Both the position numbers and the translations under genes were made by a program. From Aporhodopirellula aestuarii (GTDB lineage Bacteria; Planctomycetota; Planctomycetia; Pirellulales; Pirellulaceae), in assembly GCF_023701485.1 (NCBI RefSeq), contig NZ_JAMQBK010000050.1, forward strand, positions 1 through 54,275: DNA of 54,275 nt, in the 5' to 3' direction. How positions within the stretch are numbered: the stretch's first letter is position 1; each line of letters begins with the position of its first letter. Under the pieces are notes generated by a model, which was not told the origin of the DNA, ran no database searches, and saw nothing but the letters and a program-made list of their open reading frames with translations. Positions 38,039 through 45,787 of this stretch are shown here, piece by piece.

Positions 38039-38788
38039 ATGTCCCTACACACCTATTGCCGAGTTGCACTTCTAGCTTTCATGATCGGCTGCTGTGGCTC
38101 TCTGCTCGCTCAATCCGATGTCGGGTCGCCGCCTATCGCAGTCAGTGTTCAAACCTACAACGAAGCCGGCCACTTGAGGTCTCCATATCGTTACCAGGTT
38201 AGAAAGATCAGTAACAAGCCAGACGGAACCCAACTGCCTGCGGTGATCTTCTGCCATGGGTCTGGTGGAGGCGTCAAAGACTTCCCGCCTGCGGAGAAAG
38301 AAATTGAATGGCAACGGGCACTTTCTCAGAATGGTGATTCCTTCTATTTCTTCACACCCAAAAGCGGGACGAAGAGCGGCAGTCTTTCCGCAGACGGGCT
38401 TGAGCAATTTATCGGTAACGTCGTGGCGAACTACGATGTCGATCCGCGGAAAATCTCGATCGTCGGTTACAGCGCAGGCAGCGGATCTGTCACCAGCACC
38501 GCCGTGAACAAAGGCCACTTGATCAAATCAGCGATTGTGATCGAAGGCGGCTTCCGCGGCACTGTTCCGGACGACCATACGCTTGCCGGTCTGCCGATCT
38601 GGGTTTTTCACAACGAAAACGATCAGCGGGTCGCGTTAGACCGTGGTGAAAGCTTTGTAAACACAGCACGTGAGGCTGGAGCGGACGTCCGTTTCACCGT
38701 CAATCCAGATGGCGAACACAAGATTCAGATTTCAAGAAATCTAACGCCGGAAATCGTGAAGTGGATTTTCGGAGTCACGGGTGCGTAA
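38039..38788 (+). CDS. Secreted alpha/beta hydrolase (esterase/depolymerase-like)
   Basis: The protein has 249 residues with a signal peptide ending near LLAQSD (residue 25). It shows the polyhydroxybutyrate-depolymerase/feruloyl-esterase style of alpha/beta hydrolase: CHGSGGG oxyanion loop (72-78), nucleophile elbow GYSAGS with Ser145, Asp195 in HNENDQRV and His227 in DGEHK. It lacks any extra domain. As the last gene of the plus-strand block it may remove acetyl or other acyl groups from the polysaccharide, opening it to the GH50-like and GH2 enzymes. This is an inference from position; no substrate can be read from the sequence. Confidence 0.85.
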   Translation: MSLHTYCRVALLAFMIGCCGSLLAQSDVGSPPIAVSVQTYNEAGHLRSPYRYQVRKISNKPDGTQLPAVIFCHGSGGGVKDFPPAEKEIEWQRALSQNGDSFYFFTPKSGTKSGSLSADGLEQFIGNVVANYDVDPRKISIVGYSAGSGSVTSTAVNKGHLIKSAIVIEGGFRGTVPDDHTLAGLPIWVFHNENDQRVALDRGESFVNTAREAGADVRFTVNPDGEHKIQISRNLTPEIVKWIFGVTGA

Positions 38789-39183
38789 TAGCCAATCCCC
38801 CCGCTCGCCCCGAAAACTTTCATCGACACCGTGAACACAATCTTCTCCGTGACCACTACACGGCTTCTCGAAACTTCCACTGCCTCATGCTATGTCAGTC
38901 GATGCATTCGTGGATGACCACGCCACCGCGCAGCTGGAAGGTCGACGACCGGCTTGCGGTGAGTGACAGTTTCGAAACGAACTCGCCAGCTGCCTCGCGG
39001 CCCCTGGGCTCTCCAAGCAACTCACGAACCGCGGGCTGATCCTGACGTGGCCGCGTAAAATCCTGAAAGCCCGCGAGTATTCAAAAAAAATCGCAATCGC
39101 TCCCTTCGCTTACATAAGCTCTCACGGGTAAATCTTCTCTGCTCAGCACAGAGAAGAACCAATCTCGCGAGACCCTATTGAAA
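38789..39183. other. Convergent intergenic region after the sulfatase operon
   Basis: No gene is supported. A 92-codon frame at 38761-39039 overlaps the esterase end and looks random. The region contains the stem-loop at 39133-39157, which lies between the ends of two convergent transcription units. Confidence 0.6.
39133..39157. terminator. Possible bidirectional terminator hairpin
   Basis: A perfect 9-bp stem (TCTTCTCTG, 39133-39141, with CAGAGAAGA, 39149-39157) has a 7-base loop. It lies between the esterase gene (plus) and the lipoprotein gene (minus). Neither side has a strong T tract (minus strand: TTTACC), so termination is only possible. Confidence 0.45.
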
Positions 39184-39372
39184 TCACTTCGTAATGGGGT
39201 CGTCAGCCGAACTCTTGATGGGCGCTGGCGTGTAGTCGGGAGGAAGTTGGCTTGCATACTGCTCCAACTCGCTTTGGTTCACACCACTTTGCGCTGTTGA
39301 TCCCGATCCGCAGCCAACACAAAAATTCGTTGCAAACAAAAGGGGTGCGATCATCCAAAAACGAAAACTCAT
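39184..39372 (-). CDS. Small lipoprotein
   Basis: I use the ATG at 39372 (62 residues); the frame is open to 39465 but the added residues lack a signal. MSFRFWMIAPLLFATN is a hydrophobic leader followed by FCVGCGSG, a lipobox-like site with Cys20. The remaining 40 residues (SELEQYASQLPPDYTPAP...) are polar and end in DPITK. No family is recognised. Small lipoproteins of this kind often follow DUF1559 genes in planctomycetes, and a second one lies just upstream. A role in anchoring or assembling the DUF1559 structures is inference. Confidence 0.7.
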   Translation of the reverse strand: MSFRFWMIAPLLFATNFCVGCGSGSTAQSGVNQSELEQYASQLPPDYTPAPIKSSADDPITK

Positions 39373-40035
39373 CACAGAAACCCGTTGAAATAGGAAAGGA
39401 AATCGACACAAAAACACCGGAGGCACAGGGGCCAACAAAGGCTCCCTACTTCGAAGGATTGCCACTCGGATGTTGACCGATGCGAAATAAAAAGCGTTCT
39501 AACTGGACAGCATTGCAAATGGGCATGAGCCCGGAGGGCTTGCACCGTTCCGCTAAGTCTTCTAGCGGTAGGGCGCGAGCCCTCCGGTTCAACCCACCAA
39601 ATTCAGATTAGACGAAGCACGAGTGCGTTGTCAGCATTCAAACTTGGCCCGGGACCGGACGGCTTGCGCCGTTCCGCTAAGCCTTCTAGCGGCAGGGCGC
39701 GAGCCCTCCGGTTCAACCCACCACCAAGTTCAGATTAGACGAAGCACGAGTGTGTTGTCAGCATTCAAACTCGCCCCGGGACCGGACGGCTTGCGCCGTT
39801 CCGCTAAGTCTTTTAGCGGCAGGGCGCGAGCCCTCCGGTTCAACCCACCACGAAGTTCAGATTAGACGAAGCACGAGTGTGTTGCCAGCATTCAAACTTG
39901 GCCTGGGACCGGACGGCTTGCGCCGTTCCGCTAAGCCTTCTAGCGGCAGGGCGCGAGCCCTCCGGTTCAGGAAACCACCAAGTTCAGATCAGACGAAGCA
40001 CGAGTGCACCCCACACGCCGTTACTGAACAATCTC
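39373..40035. other. Intergenic region carrying the cloverleaf repeat array
   Basis: No gene is called. Most of the stretch (39530-40010) is the tandem repeat array described separately. Open frames across it translate the repeat unit over and over and are not credible genes. Confidence 0.75.
39530..40010 (+). repeat. Four-copy tandem array of a structured repeat (period about 124-127)
   Basis: Four units begin at 39530, 39654, 39781 and 39908, giving intervals of 124, 127 and 127 bases. Each has a 59-base core followed by a spacer of about 65-68 bases that is also conserved (AGTTCAGATTAGACGAAGC and ATTCAAACT). Units 2-4 are nearly identical; unit 1 has a damaged first stem and a shorter spacer. 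In unit 2 the core can fold into four helices: ACCGG/CCGGT (39654-39658 with 39708-39712), ACGGC-TTGC-GCCGT (39659-39672), CCGCTA-AGCCTTC-TAGCGG (39674-39692), and AGGGC-GCGA-GCCCT (39694-39707). Only one unpaired base separates helices. No repeat of this description is known to me. Confidence 0.95.
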
Positions 40036-40224
40036 TTAACGCTCTTTCATGGCTAGCTCAGCCTCTTTTTTCAACTGCTCTTGCTCGGCGTTATATTCAT
40101 TCCAGTCTTCGGCGGTCATGTCCGCGAATGTGTTCGTCCCAGACAAGTCACTTGGTCTGCCACAGCCCGCAATGACGAATCCGGAAACAAAACAAAACAA
40201 GAACGGTGCACAGAAACGAAGCAT
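40036..40224 (-). CDS. Small lipoprotein
   Basis: I choose the ATG at 40224 (62 residues) because GGAG lies 5 bases upstream; the GTG one codon earlier would be too close. The leader MLRFCAPFLFCFVSGF ends in the lipobox VIAGC, so this is a lipoprotein with the mature Cys at residue 21. The mature part is short and acidic/basic mixed (TFADMTAEDWNEYNAEQEQLKKEAELAMKER), probably a helix. No family is recognised. It lies about 110 bases downstream of a DUF1559 gene on the same strand, beyond a possible terminator. This fits the frequent DUF1559-small lipoprotein pairing in planctomycetes. Confidence 0.82.
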   Translation of the reverse strand: MLRFCAPFLFCFVSGFVIAGCGRPSDLSGTNTFADMTAEDWNEYNAEQEQLKKEAELAMKER

Positions 40225-40277
40225 CACTTCTCCAACAATGTCGTAGACAAAATCACGTGAAAAACATTTAGATCAAG

Positions 40278-40307
40278 ACACCACTGGAGAAAGCACTCCC
40301 GTAGTGT
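40278..40307 (-). terminator. Probable terminator of the DUF1559 gene
   Basis: A 12-bp stem with one mismatch and one G-T pair (40296-40307 with 40278-40289) has a 6-base loop. On the minus strand it is 26 bases after the stop at 40333, and GTTTTT follows about 10-15 bases later. The T run is displaced, so termination is probable rather than certain. Confidence 0.6.
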
Positions 40308-40332
40308 GCACTCATCTTTCCGTGGAGGCCCC

Positions 40333-41565
40333 TTAGAAGTCCTCGCCGATTACTTCCTGGTTGGCGCGAGTACCAAGAGCCCCCCAAAGGCCATAGGGGC
40401 TTTTGTTTCCAGGTGCTTGAGCTCCCGTTCCACCCGACCAGACCTGAGGACTGTTTGAGTTCCCCGCGTCAATCGAATCGGTAATGAATCGCACGGCGCC
40501 ATCCCCCATGAGCACGTGGGCACCACCGGGGTGACGGCTCGATACGGTTGCGATCGCGTCCAGGTCATCCCCATTGCTGCGAGAACAAAAACCTTTATTC
40601 GGAGGCAAGATCGTCATGCAGGCAGAATGGATCGGCTTGGCACAAGCCCAGCGATAGCCGCGTCCCCGATCTTGTCGTGAATCGGTCTGCCACTTCATCG
40701 GTTTATTCGGGTCAGGGCCGCTCGCGTGCTCCTCGCAAATGTTGGGATTCTGGCGAATGTTGACGTTGGTTGTATCTAAGTTTCCGCCGGTGAGATTGCC
40801 ACCTGGTAACACCGTCCGCTTGTCTTTGTCTTGGACATAGGTGGCGATCTCTCCCATGGCGATGGTGTTCGAAACCCCGTCCAGAACGTCTCGAAACGCA
40901 GAAGCCCTCAAAGCAAACGGCTTGAAGAATCCTCGGTGAGTTGAGCGAGAATCTGCGGCCCGGAACGAGGGATCTGTCCTTGTCTGATCCCAGGTGCCGT
41001 ACATGACGTTGTAGCTGGTGTCACCCAAGCAAGCGGCGTAGTTTGACCGGGCCAGTGCCGGGCGTCCCGTGCCCTGATCGCTCGGGCAGCGGAAGGTAGG
41101 GAATTCGGTTACCCAGGGAATGTACTGTGCGTTCTGGGGCGTGGGCCCCATAGGAGGCCAAGGCGATGCCGGCGTACCAATCGCAGCTGCTGTATTACCA
41201 TCGGTTCGCTCCGCACTTGGGTTGCTGATTTGCTCCCAGGACGCCTGCTGCTCCACAAACGGAAGAACACCAACCAACATGCTCAACCGGTAATTGTTGA
41301 AGTCATCCGAGTCGCTCCAAGCATTTAACCCGACACCACCATTCCCGGTGCCGCTGCCCTGCTTGGGAAGCTTTTGATACGCGGCATGATAATTGTGAAT
41401 CGCCAAACCAATTTGCTTAAAGTTATTACTGCAACTCATCCTTCGGGCTGCTTCCCGTGCCGCTTGAACCGCCGGCAACAACAATCCAACCAAAACGCCA
41501 ATGATGGCGATCACCACCAGCAATTCCACCAACGTGAAACCGCGTCGCCTTCTTGTTTTGAACAT
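40333..41565 (-). CDS. DUF1559 pseudopilin-like protein
   Basis: I start at the ATG at 41565 (410 residues), which has GAGG 6 bases upstream; the frame is open to 41598. MFKTRRRRG is the basic leader, then [18 protein letters not shown] with the pilin-type cleavage site and Glu at position 5 after cleavage. [17 protein letters not shown] follows. The C-terminus has [20 protein letters not shown] and [10 protein letters not shown]. The HPGGA segment differs from HQGGC in the other three copies. Together with the gene at 41711 it forms a second tandem DUF1559 pair on the minus strand, to the right of the sulfatase operon. An exported filament role is inferred from the leader only. Confidence 0.92.
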   Translation of the reverse strand: MFKTRRRRGFTLVELLVVIAIIGVLVGLLLPAVQAAREAARRMSCSNNFKQIGLAIHNYHAAYQKLPKQGSGTGNGGVGLNAWSDSDDFNNYRLSMLVGVLPFVEQQASWEQISNPSAERTDGNTAAAIGTPASPWPPMGPTPQNAQYIPWVTEFPTFRCPSDQGTGRPALARSNYAACLGDTSYNVMYGTWDQTRTDPSFRAADSRSTHRGFFKPFALRASAFRDVLDGVSNTIAMGEIATYVQDKDKRTVLPGGNLTGGNLDTTNVNIRQNPNICEEHASGPDPNKPMKWQTDSRQDRGRGYRWACAKPIHSACMTILPPNKGFCSRSNGDDLDAIATVSSRHPGGAHVLMGDGAVRFITDSIDAGNSNSPQVWSGGTGAQAPGNKSPYGLWGALGTRANQEVIGEDF

Positions 41566-41710
41566 CTCATACCTCGTAATTGAAGAAAATGCACTCATGC
41601 TTAAACCGAATCACCCGTGATCATTCATGGGCAGATTTCGTCTGAGTTCGCACGATCGTGCTTCGCTCAGAGCGACAACCGCAAAGTGGCCCCGACGGCG
41701 GGAAAATGGG

Positions 41711-42943
41711 TTAGAAATCGCCATCAACAACTTCACCGACATTGGCGGTTCCAAGGGAACCCCACAGCCCAAATGGGCTGTCGTCACCGTGAGAGGCGCC
41801 CGCACGATTGAAGACGATGCAGCGGGCCTGCTGCTGGTCACCGGCCTCGATCGAGTCGGTGATGAACTTCACCGCCCCGTCTCCCATCAGCATGTGGCAA
41901 CCGCCTTGGTGGCGACTCCCCGGAGGAAGCACTCCATATTCGCCAGGATCATCGGCACCCATGCAAATCACGCTGTTCGGCGGGCTACAAATCATCACCG
42001 CTGTGAACAGCGGCCTTCCATACGCCCATTTATAGCCACGCCGATCTTCGGCATCGGCAAATGTCCCAAGCGCCGTCGCATCCGCCCAGAACTGAGGCCG
42101 CGCGGAATCAAGATATTGATTGCATGCTTGAGTAAAACCAGCGATGTTGAGCAAGTTCTCACCGACCGCTTCCACTGGCCGCGTCCTCGCATCGTTGTCA
42201 CCCAAATCCGTCACGATTTCACCCGCGCAGAACGTGTTGGACAGTCCATCGGTTATGTCTGAAAACCGCCGTACGCTACGGGATCGAAAAAATCCACGAC
42301 AAGCCGCTCCCGCGTTCCGCTCCCAGTTCGACGATCCTTCCAACAACCCATCATCGTCTCGGATATGACCGTAGTGGGAGTGGTGAAGACTGTCGCCCAA
42401 AGAAGCGGCGTAATTCGTTCGCCCTTGAGCGGGAAGCCCCACGCCGGGATCGCTGGGACACCTCAGCGTAGGCACATTGGTCAGCCATGGCTGATAAGGG
42501 TCGGCAGCGTGATCGGTCAGCGACCTAGCGGGCGAAGGGCCCATCGCTTGAAAGAAAGGTGCGGTACCGTCTTCATTGGGATCAAGCGGATTAGAGATTT
42601 GCTCCCATAACGCCTGCTGCTCAATATAAGGCGTCAGCCCCACCAACCAGCTCAAACGAAAACGATTGTGACCGCCGGCCACATCGGATTCAGGACTGGG
42701 AGTGTTCGCGTTGACGGCATTCGTCGTCCCGCCCGATTGCATTGGAATCTGATTGAAGGCGGAGTGATAATTGTGCACTCCGAGCCCAAGCTGTTTGAAG
42801 TTGTTACTACAACTCATTCGCCTCGCCGCTTCCCGAGCAGCCTGCACAGCGGGTAGCAACAAGCCGACCAGAATCCCAATGATGGCGATCACCACCAATA
42901 GCTCAACAAGAGTGAACCCTACTCTTAATTTCAATGGTTTCAT
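41711..42943 (-). CDS. DUF1559 pseudopilin-like protein
   Basis: The ATG at 42943 gives 410 residues and a leader MKPLKLRVG followed by [18 protein letters not shown], matching the other copies; a GTG at 42967 is the alternative. [17 protein letters not shown] and [20 protein letters not shown] are the family landmarks; the C-terminus is GLWGSLGTANVGEVVDGDF. The core includes NYAASLGDSLHHSHYG, the region that varies most among the four copies and may define binding or assembly specificity. The gene lies about 145 bases upstream of the next DUF1559 gene. A perfect 12-base palindrome (GCACGATCGTGC, 41650-41661) lies in that gap and could be an operator. Confidence 0.9.
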   Translation of the reverse strand: MKPLKLRVGFTLVELLVVIAIIGILVGLLLPAVQAAREAARRMSCSNNFKQLGLGVHNYHSAFNQIPMQSGGTTNAVNANTPSPESDVAGGHNRFRLSWLVGLTPYIEQQALWEQISNPLDPNEDGTAPFFQAMGPSPARSLTDHAADPYQPWLTNVPTLRCPSDPGVGLPAQGRTNYAASLGDSLHHSHYGHIRDDDGLLEGSSNWERNAGAACRGFFRSRSVRRFSDITDGLSNTFCAGEIVTDLGDNDARTRPVEAVGENLLNIAGFTQACNQYLDSARPQFWADATALGTFADAEDRRGYKWAYGRPLFTAVMICSPPNSVICMGADDPGEYGVLPPGSRHQGGCHMLMGDGAVKFITDSIEAGDQQQARCIVFNRAGASHGDDSPFGLWGSLGTANVGEVVDGDF

Positions 42944-43662
42944 TCGAAAATACCCTATAAGAAACACGGAAGGTAGACTGCGCTATGTATGTATTGCTGA
43001 GTTGTTTTTGCACGACCCAGCACGTGGACAAGCCGTAGTGATGTAGCCTTGATAAACCGAAGAAACGCTTAATACCGTCTCCCCATATCTGAAGAGCGCT
43101 CTGCTGCGTATTCTTCGAGTTCTGCATGACCGATACCGCACTGAAAATGCGCCCTATTCCAACGACGCAATCAAAACCAAAGAAGGATTGTTATCGTAGA
43201 GAGAACAAGAGTTTTCATATGATTCGTGGGTAGCCACGTAGCTATATGAGATGAGCACAACGGCAGCCGCGCATCCGACGTGGGATAGCTGCTTCGCAGT
43301 GTTGGATATGCTCCACGAGCACTCAATAGTTGCCAAAAAAAATCTATGTGTTTTCGATTTCTTTGGGGAAAGCTCCGCGACGTTACGCTTTGAACGTCGT
43401 GGTGAACGATGCGAAATCCCGAACCAGAGAAGATGGCTCGTGAGAATAGACGCGCGCGTTTTTTGCCAGGAAGGAAGTGCTATCGCGCAGCAGGCCCGAA
43501 AGAGATACTTTCAACATGAGACCGGACGGCTCGCGCCGTTCCGCTAAGTCTGCTAGCGGCGGGACGCAAGCTCTCAAGTTGAGGTCAGACAAAGCGTGAG
43601 GCGATTACACTCTTGTTGACCGACGATCTAGAAATAGAACACTCAATCCCCTGACCCTCAAA
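42944..43662. other. Long intergenic region with one diverged cloverleaf copy
   Basis: About 720 bases without a supported gene. Short frames (for example 43251-43547 plus, 43383-43592 minus) run through the repeat copy at 43521 and show no family signal. The rest is unremarkable and holds the promoter region of the DUF1559 pair. Confidence 0.6.
43521..43600 (+). repeat. Diverged single copy of the cloverleaf repeat
   Basis: The first 39 bases match the array core (ACCGG, ACGGC-TCGC-GCCGT, T, CCGCTA...TAGCGG). The third helix is degraded (GGGAC-GCAA-GCTCT) and the closing CCGGT strand is lost. The tail GAGGTCAGACAAAGCGTGAG resembles the array spacer GTTCAGATTAGACGAAGCAC. It is a decayed whole unit rather than a chance match. 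Confidence 0.9.
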
Positions 43663-45516
43663 CTACTGCTTCGAAAGTGTTGAGGTGTTCCTAAGAAGAA
43701 CAATCCAGTCTTGCTCCGTCGCGTTTGGAGGACTCCCGAGCAACACATGTTCAGTTCCTCCTTGTACGCTCTCAAACGTGCCTTGCGTCATCTTTCCGCC
43801 TGTGCGTGGGTTGAACCATTGCACCGAGAACTTCTGATCTTTGGCCGCGGATAGATCCGCAATGGCCTCTCCGCCATTTTTGAGATAGAGCAGGTAAGTC
43901 AGTCCTTTTTTTGCCATCGCCCAGTTTTCATCCCCGATAGCCAAAGCGTCATTGGGCTCCATGTCGGCGATTTCGCTTGCCAAGTTTTCATTTACAAATT
44001 TGGCGGCATGTCCAATCGATCTCCAGCAATCTTCGTAGGACCGGTAGTCGATATGTTTGACATCGTCACCGCCGGCATAAAACTCCATCTGCCCGCCGGC
44101 TAGGATTGCACCCCAAACGACCTCTTTGCGCAAAGTGTCCGCCAGCCCATCTGGTCGGCGTCCCCACCAAGGTTCATCGATTGAAACAACCCATGGATGC
44201 CCGCTCTTCTTGCTCTCTTCAACCCACTTCGCAACCTCATCGTGGTTGCTCAGCACGTTGCTACCTTTTCTCGCCCGATTTGGCTTGGTCAGGTACGTCT
44301 GCAGGCTCGGTCCAGTGATGTCTTCAAATCCGATCAACTGGGGAAAGATATCGTCGAACTTTCCAGCAGGCCCGTTGTGAACCGAGATATGGTCTTGATA
44401 GGGAGCTAACGCCCGGATGCGAGTCGCGAATGCTTTTCTTTGCGAATGAGTGTTGGGCGTTTGAATCCCAGAACCTGCTGCTTGGTTTTCCTCACCGATA
44501 TTCCAGGTGATGGCGATGTGATGCCCGAAGCGGGCAATGAGTTCGCGGTAGAGAATTTTCCGGGCGTTGGAGAATGTCCCTTGTCCGTCTCTGGCTTCGA
44601 GATAGTTCGTGTTTTCAGATTCCGAAATTTGAAAATGGACCATCAGTCCCATTCTGTCGAAATGGGTAAAAAGCACCTCCCATTGCCCCAGCTTCGACAC
44701 ATCATAGACATCAATGTCGTCGGCACTGATCCAAGGCCAAGCTTCTTGGCCGTCACCATATGCGTTCATGCACAGGAAGTAGTGTGAGTTGATGCCTAAC
44801 GAAGAGAGATAGTTTACCAGTCCTATGATTCCCTTCCCCTTGTCATCTCCCCACGTCGGGTCGCCCTGGTTCCAGTCGCCAATGTTTGGCGCATAGACGT
44901 CGTTGACGTGCCCAGGGGTTCCGTCAAATTCACCATACTCCAAAAGCACTTCAGGACTATTGGCTCCCAGTTTGATGAAGTAGTCACCGTCAGCAAATCG
45001 GAGATAACGTTCGCCAACATATTCGAGTTTCCCCTTGGCGCGGAAGTCTTTCCCCGTCTTGTCCTGGGGCCCAATCTGAAAAGCCCCTGTTTCACCATCG
45101 GGGGCAGGCCCGCTTTCTCCACCCGAAAGGTTCGCCGCGACGTTCTTGCCAGTAACAAAGCGGGCGATGTAGGTCCATTCGCCTTCTTCTCCTGCCGTGA
45201 AACGCGTCTTCCATTTCTTTCCGCTGGTCGCGGAGGTGTTGGCCGGATCCCCATCCGCGTCAAAAAAGCCAGGGACTTGGTATTCCTTGCCACTAGGTGA
45301 GGTGAACGTCACGTCCAGCCGAAAGTTCCTGAACGTTGCCGACGATTCACTCGCTTGCGGGCCATCAAACACGACCTCAATGCGATGCCATTTTTTCAAG
45401 CTTCCGTCAGCGTTCCGCTCCCCTTCGACAACAGCTGCCGATGACGATAGAGACAACACGCAAACTAGAATTGAGGACAGTGCTATCGAGAGGAGATTCA
45501 TTGTTTGCGGTTTCAT
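43663..45516 (-). CDS. DUF5060 glycoside hydrolase-like protein
   Basis: The protein has 617 residues and a signal peptide to about residue 27 (SLSSSAA). A DUF5060 beta-sandwich covers about 33-150 (WHRIEVVFDGP, GKKWKTRF, GEEGEWTYIARF). A TIM-barrel domain related to DUF4038/apiosidase-like enzymes follows (about 160-520): YFIKLGANSPE, LSSLGINSHYF, ITWNIGEENQ (Glu342/Glu343 candidates) and VSIDEPWWG (Glu448 candidate). The C-terminus (about 535-610, KNGGEAIADL, VQWFNPRTGG) resembles the collagen-binding-like domain often found in these proteins. It probably cleaves a polysaccharide outside the cytoplasm; the substrate is unknown. It is a separate minus-strand unit, so a link to the sulfatase locus rests only on proximity. 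Confidence 0.82.
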   Translation of the reverse strand: MKPQTMNLLSIALSSILVCVLSLSSSAAVVEGERNADGSLKKWHRIEVVFDGPQASESSATFRNFRLDVTFTSPSGKEYQVPGFFDADGDPANTSATSGKKWKTRFTAGEEGEWTYIARFVTGKNVAANLSGGESGPAPDGETGAFQIGPQDKTGKDFRAKGKLEYVGERYLRFADGDYFIKLGANSPEVLLEYGEFDGTPGHVNDVYAPNIGDWNQGDPTWGDDKGKGIIGLVNYLSSLGINSHYFLCMNAYGDGQEAWPWISADDIDVYDVSKLGQWEVLFTHFDRMGLMVHFQISESENTNYLEARDGQGTFSNARKILYRELIARFGHHIAITWNIGEENQAAGSGIQTPNTHSQRKAFATRIRALAPYQDHISVHNGPAGKFDDIFPQLIGFEDITGPSLQTYLTKPNRARKGSNVLSNHDEVAKWVEESKKSGHPWVVSIDEPWWGRRPDGLADTLRKEVVWGAILAGGQMEFYAGGDDVKHIDYRSYEDCWRSIGHAAKFVNENLASEIADMEPNDALAIGDENWAMAKKGLTYLLYLKNGGEAIADLSAAKDQKFSVQWFNPRTGGKMTQGTFESVQGGTEHVLLGSPPNATEQDWIVLLRNTSTLSKQ

Positions 45517-45787
45517 GATGGATGGGTTGGGTATTCGTGCGATGCAAGGTGCGAAGTCGTTGCGAGATTGATCCCTCAGCCTCGGGGAACATCGTGTGAT
45601 TTAGGGCCCTTCTTAGCGGAACGGCGCAAGCCGTCCGGTCCCGCGTGACCTGACGACTAGCGTCGTTCCGCGCTGCCTCACAGCATACTGTCGCTCACGA
45701 CCGCGATGTAACGATCGATCCTCGGCGGACGAACGTGTGCGTTTGTGTTCGACCCGGTTCGCTTTGCTGACGGGATCTTGCTCAGTC
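45517..45787. other. Intergenic region with a half cloverleaf copy
   Basis: No gene. Holds the reversed half repeat at 45612-45639 and the region upstream of the DUF5060 gene. The rest shows no structure that I can defend. Confidence 0.6.
45612..45639 (-). repeat. Half copy of the cloverleaf repeat, minus strand
   Basis: Read on the minus strand this is ACCGG, ACGGC-TTGC-GCCGT, T, CCGCTAAG: an exact match to the first 28 bases of the array core. The second half is absent. It lies between two minus-strand genes. Confidence 0.88.

Noticed and set aside
38940..38962. Possible further fragment of the cloverleaf repeat (GACCGGCTTGCGGTG)
   Set aside because: Only short scattered identity, with the first hairpin not conserved.
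38761..39039. 92-codon frame overlapping the end of the esterase gene
   Set aside because: Composition looks random and no homologous feature is recognisable.
39654..39712. tRNA-like gene in the repeat core
   Set aside because: The cloverleaf lacks a T-loop, D-loop, anticodon loop of the right form and acceptor length; 59 bases is too short.
39530..40010. CRISPR array
   Set aside because: Both core and spacer are conserved between units, so there are no unique spacers, and no cas gene is nearby.
39623..40175. Overlapping open frames across the cloverleaf array
   Set aside because: They translate the same repeat again and again; openness follows from the repeat, not from coding.
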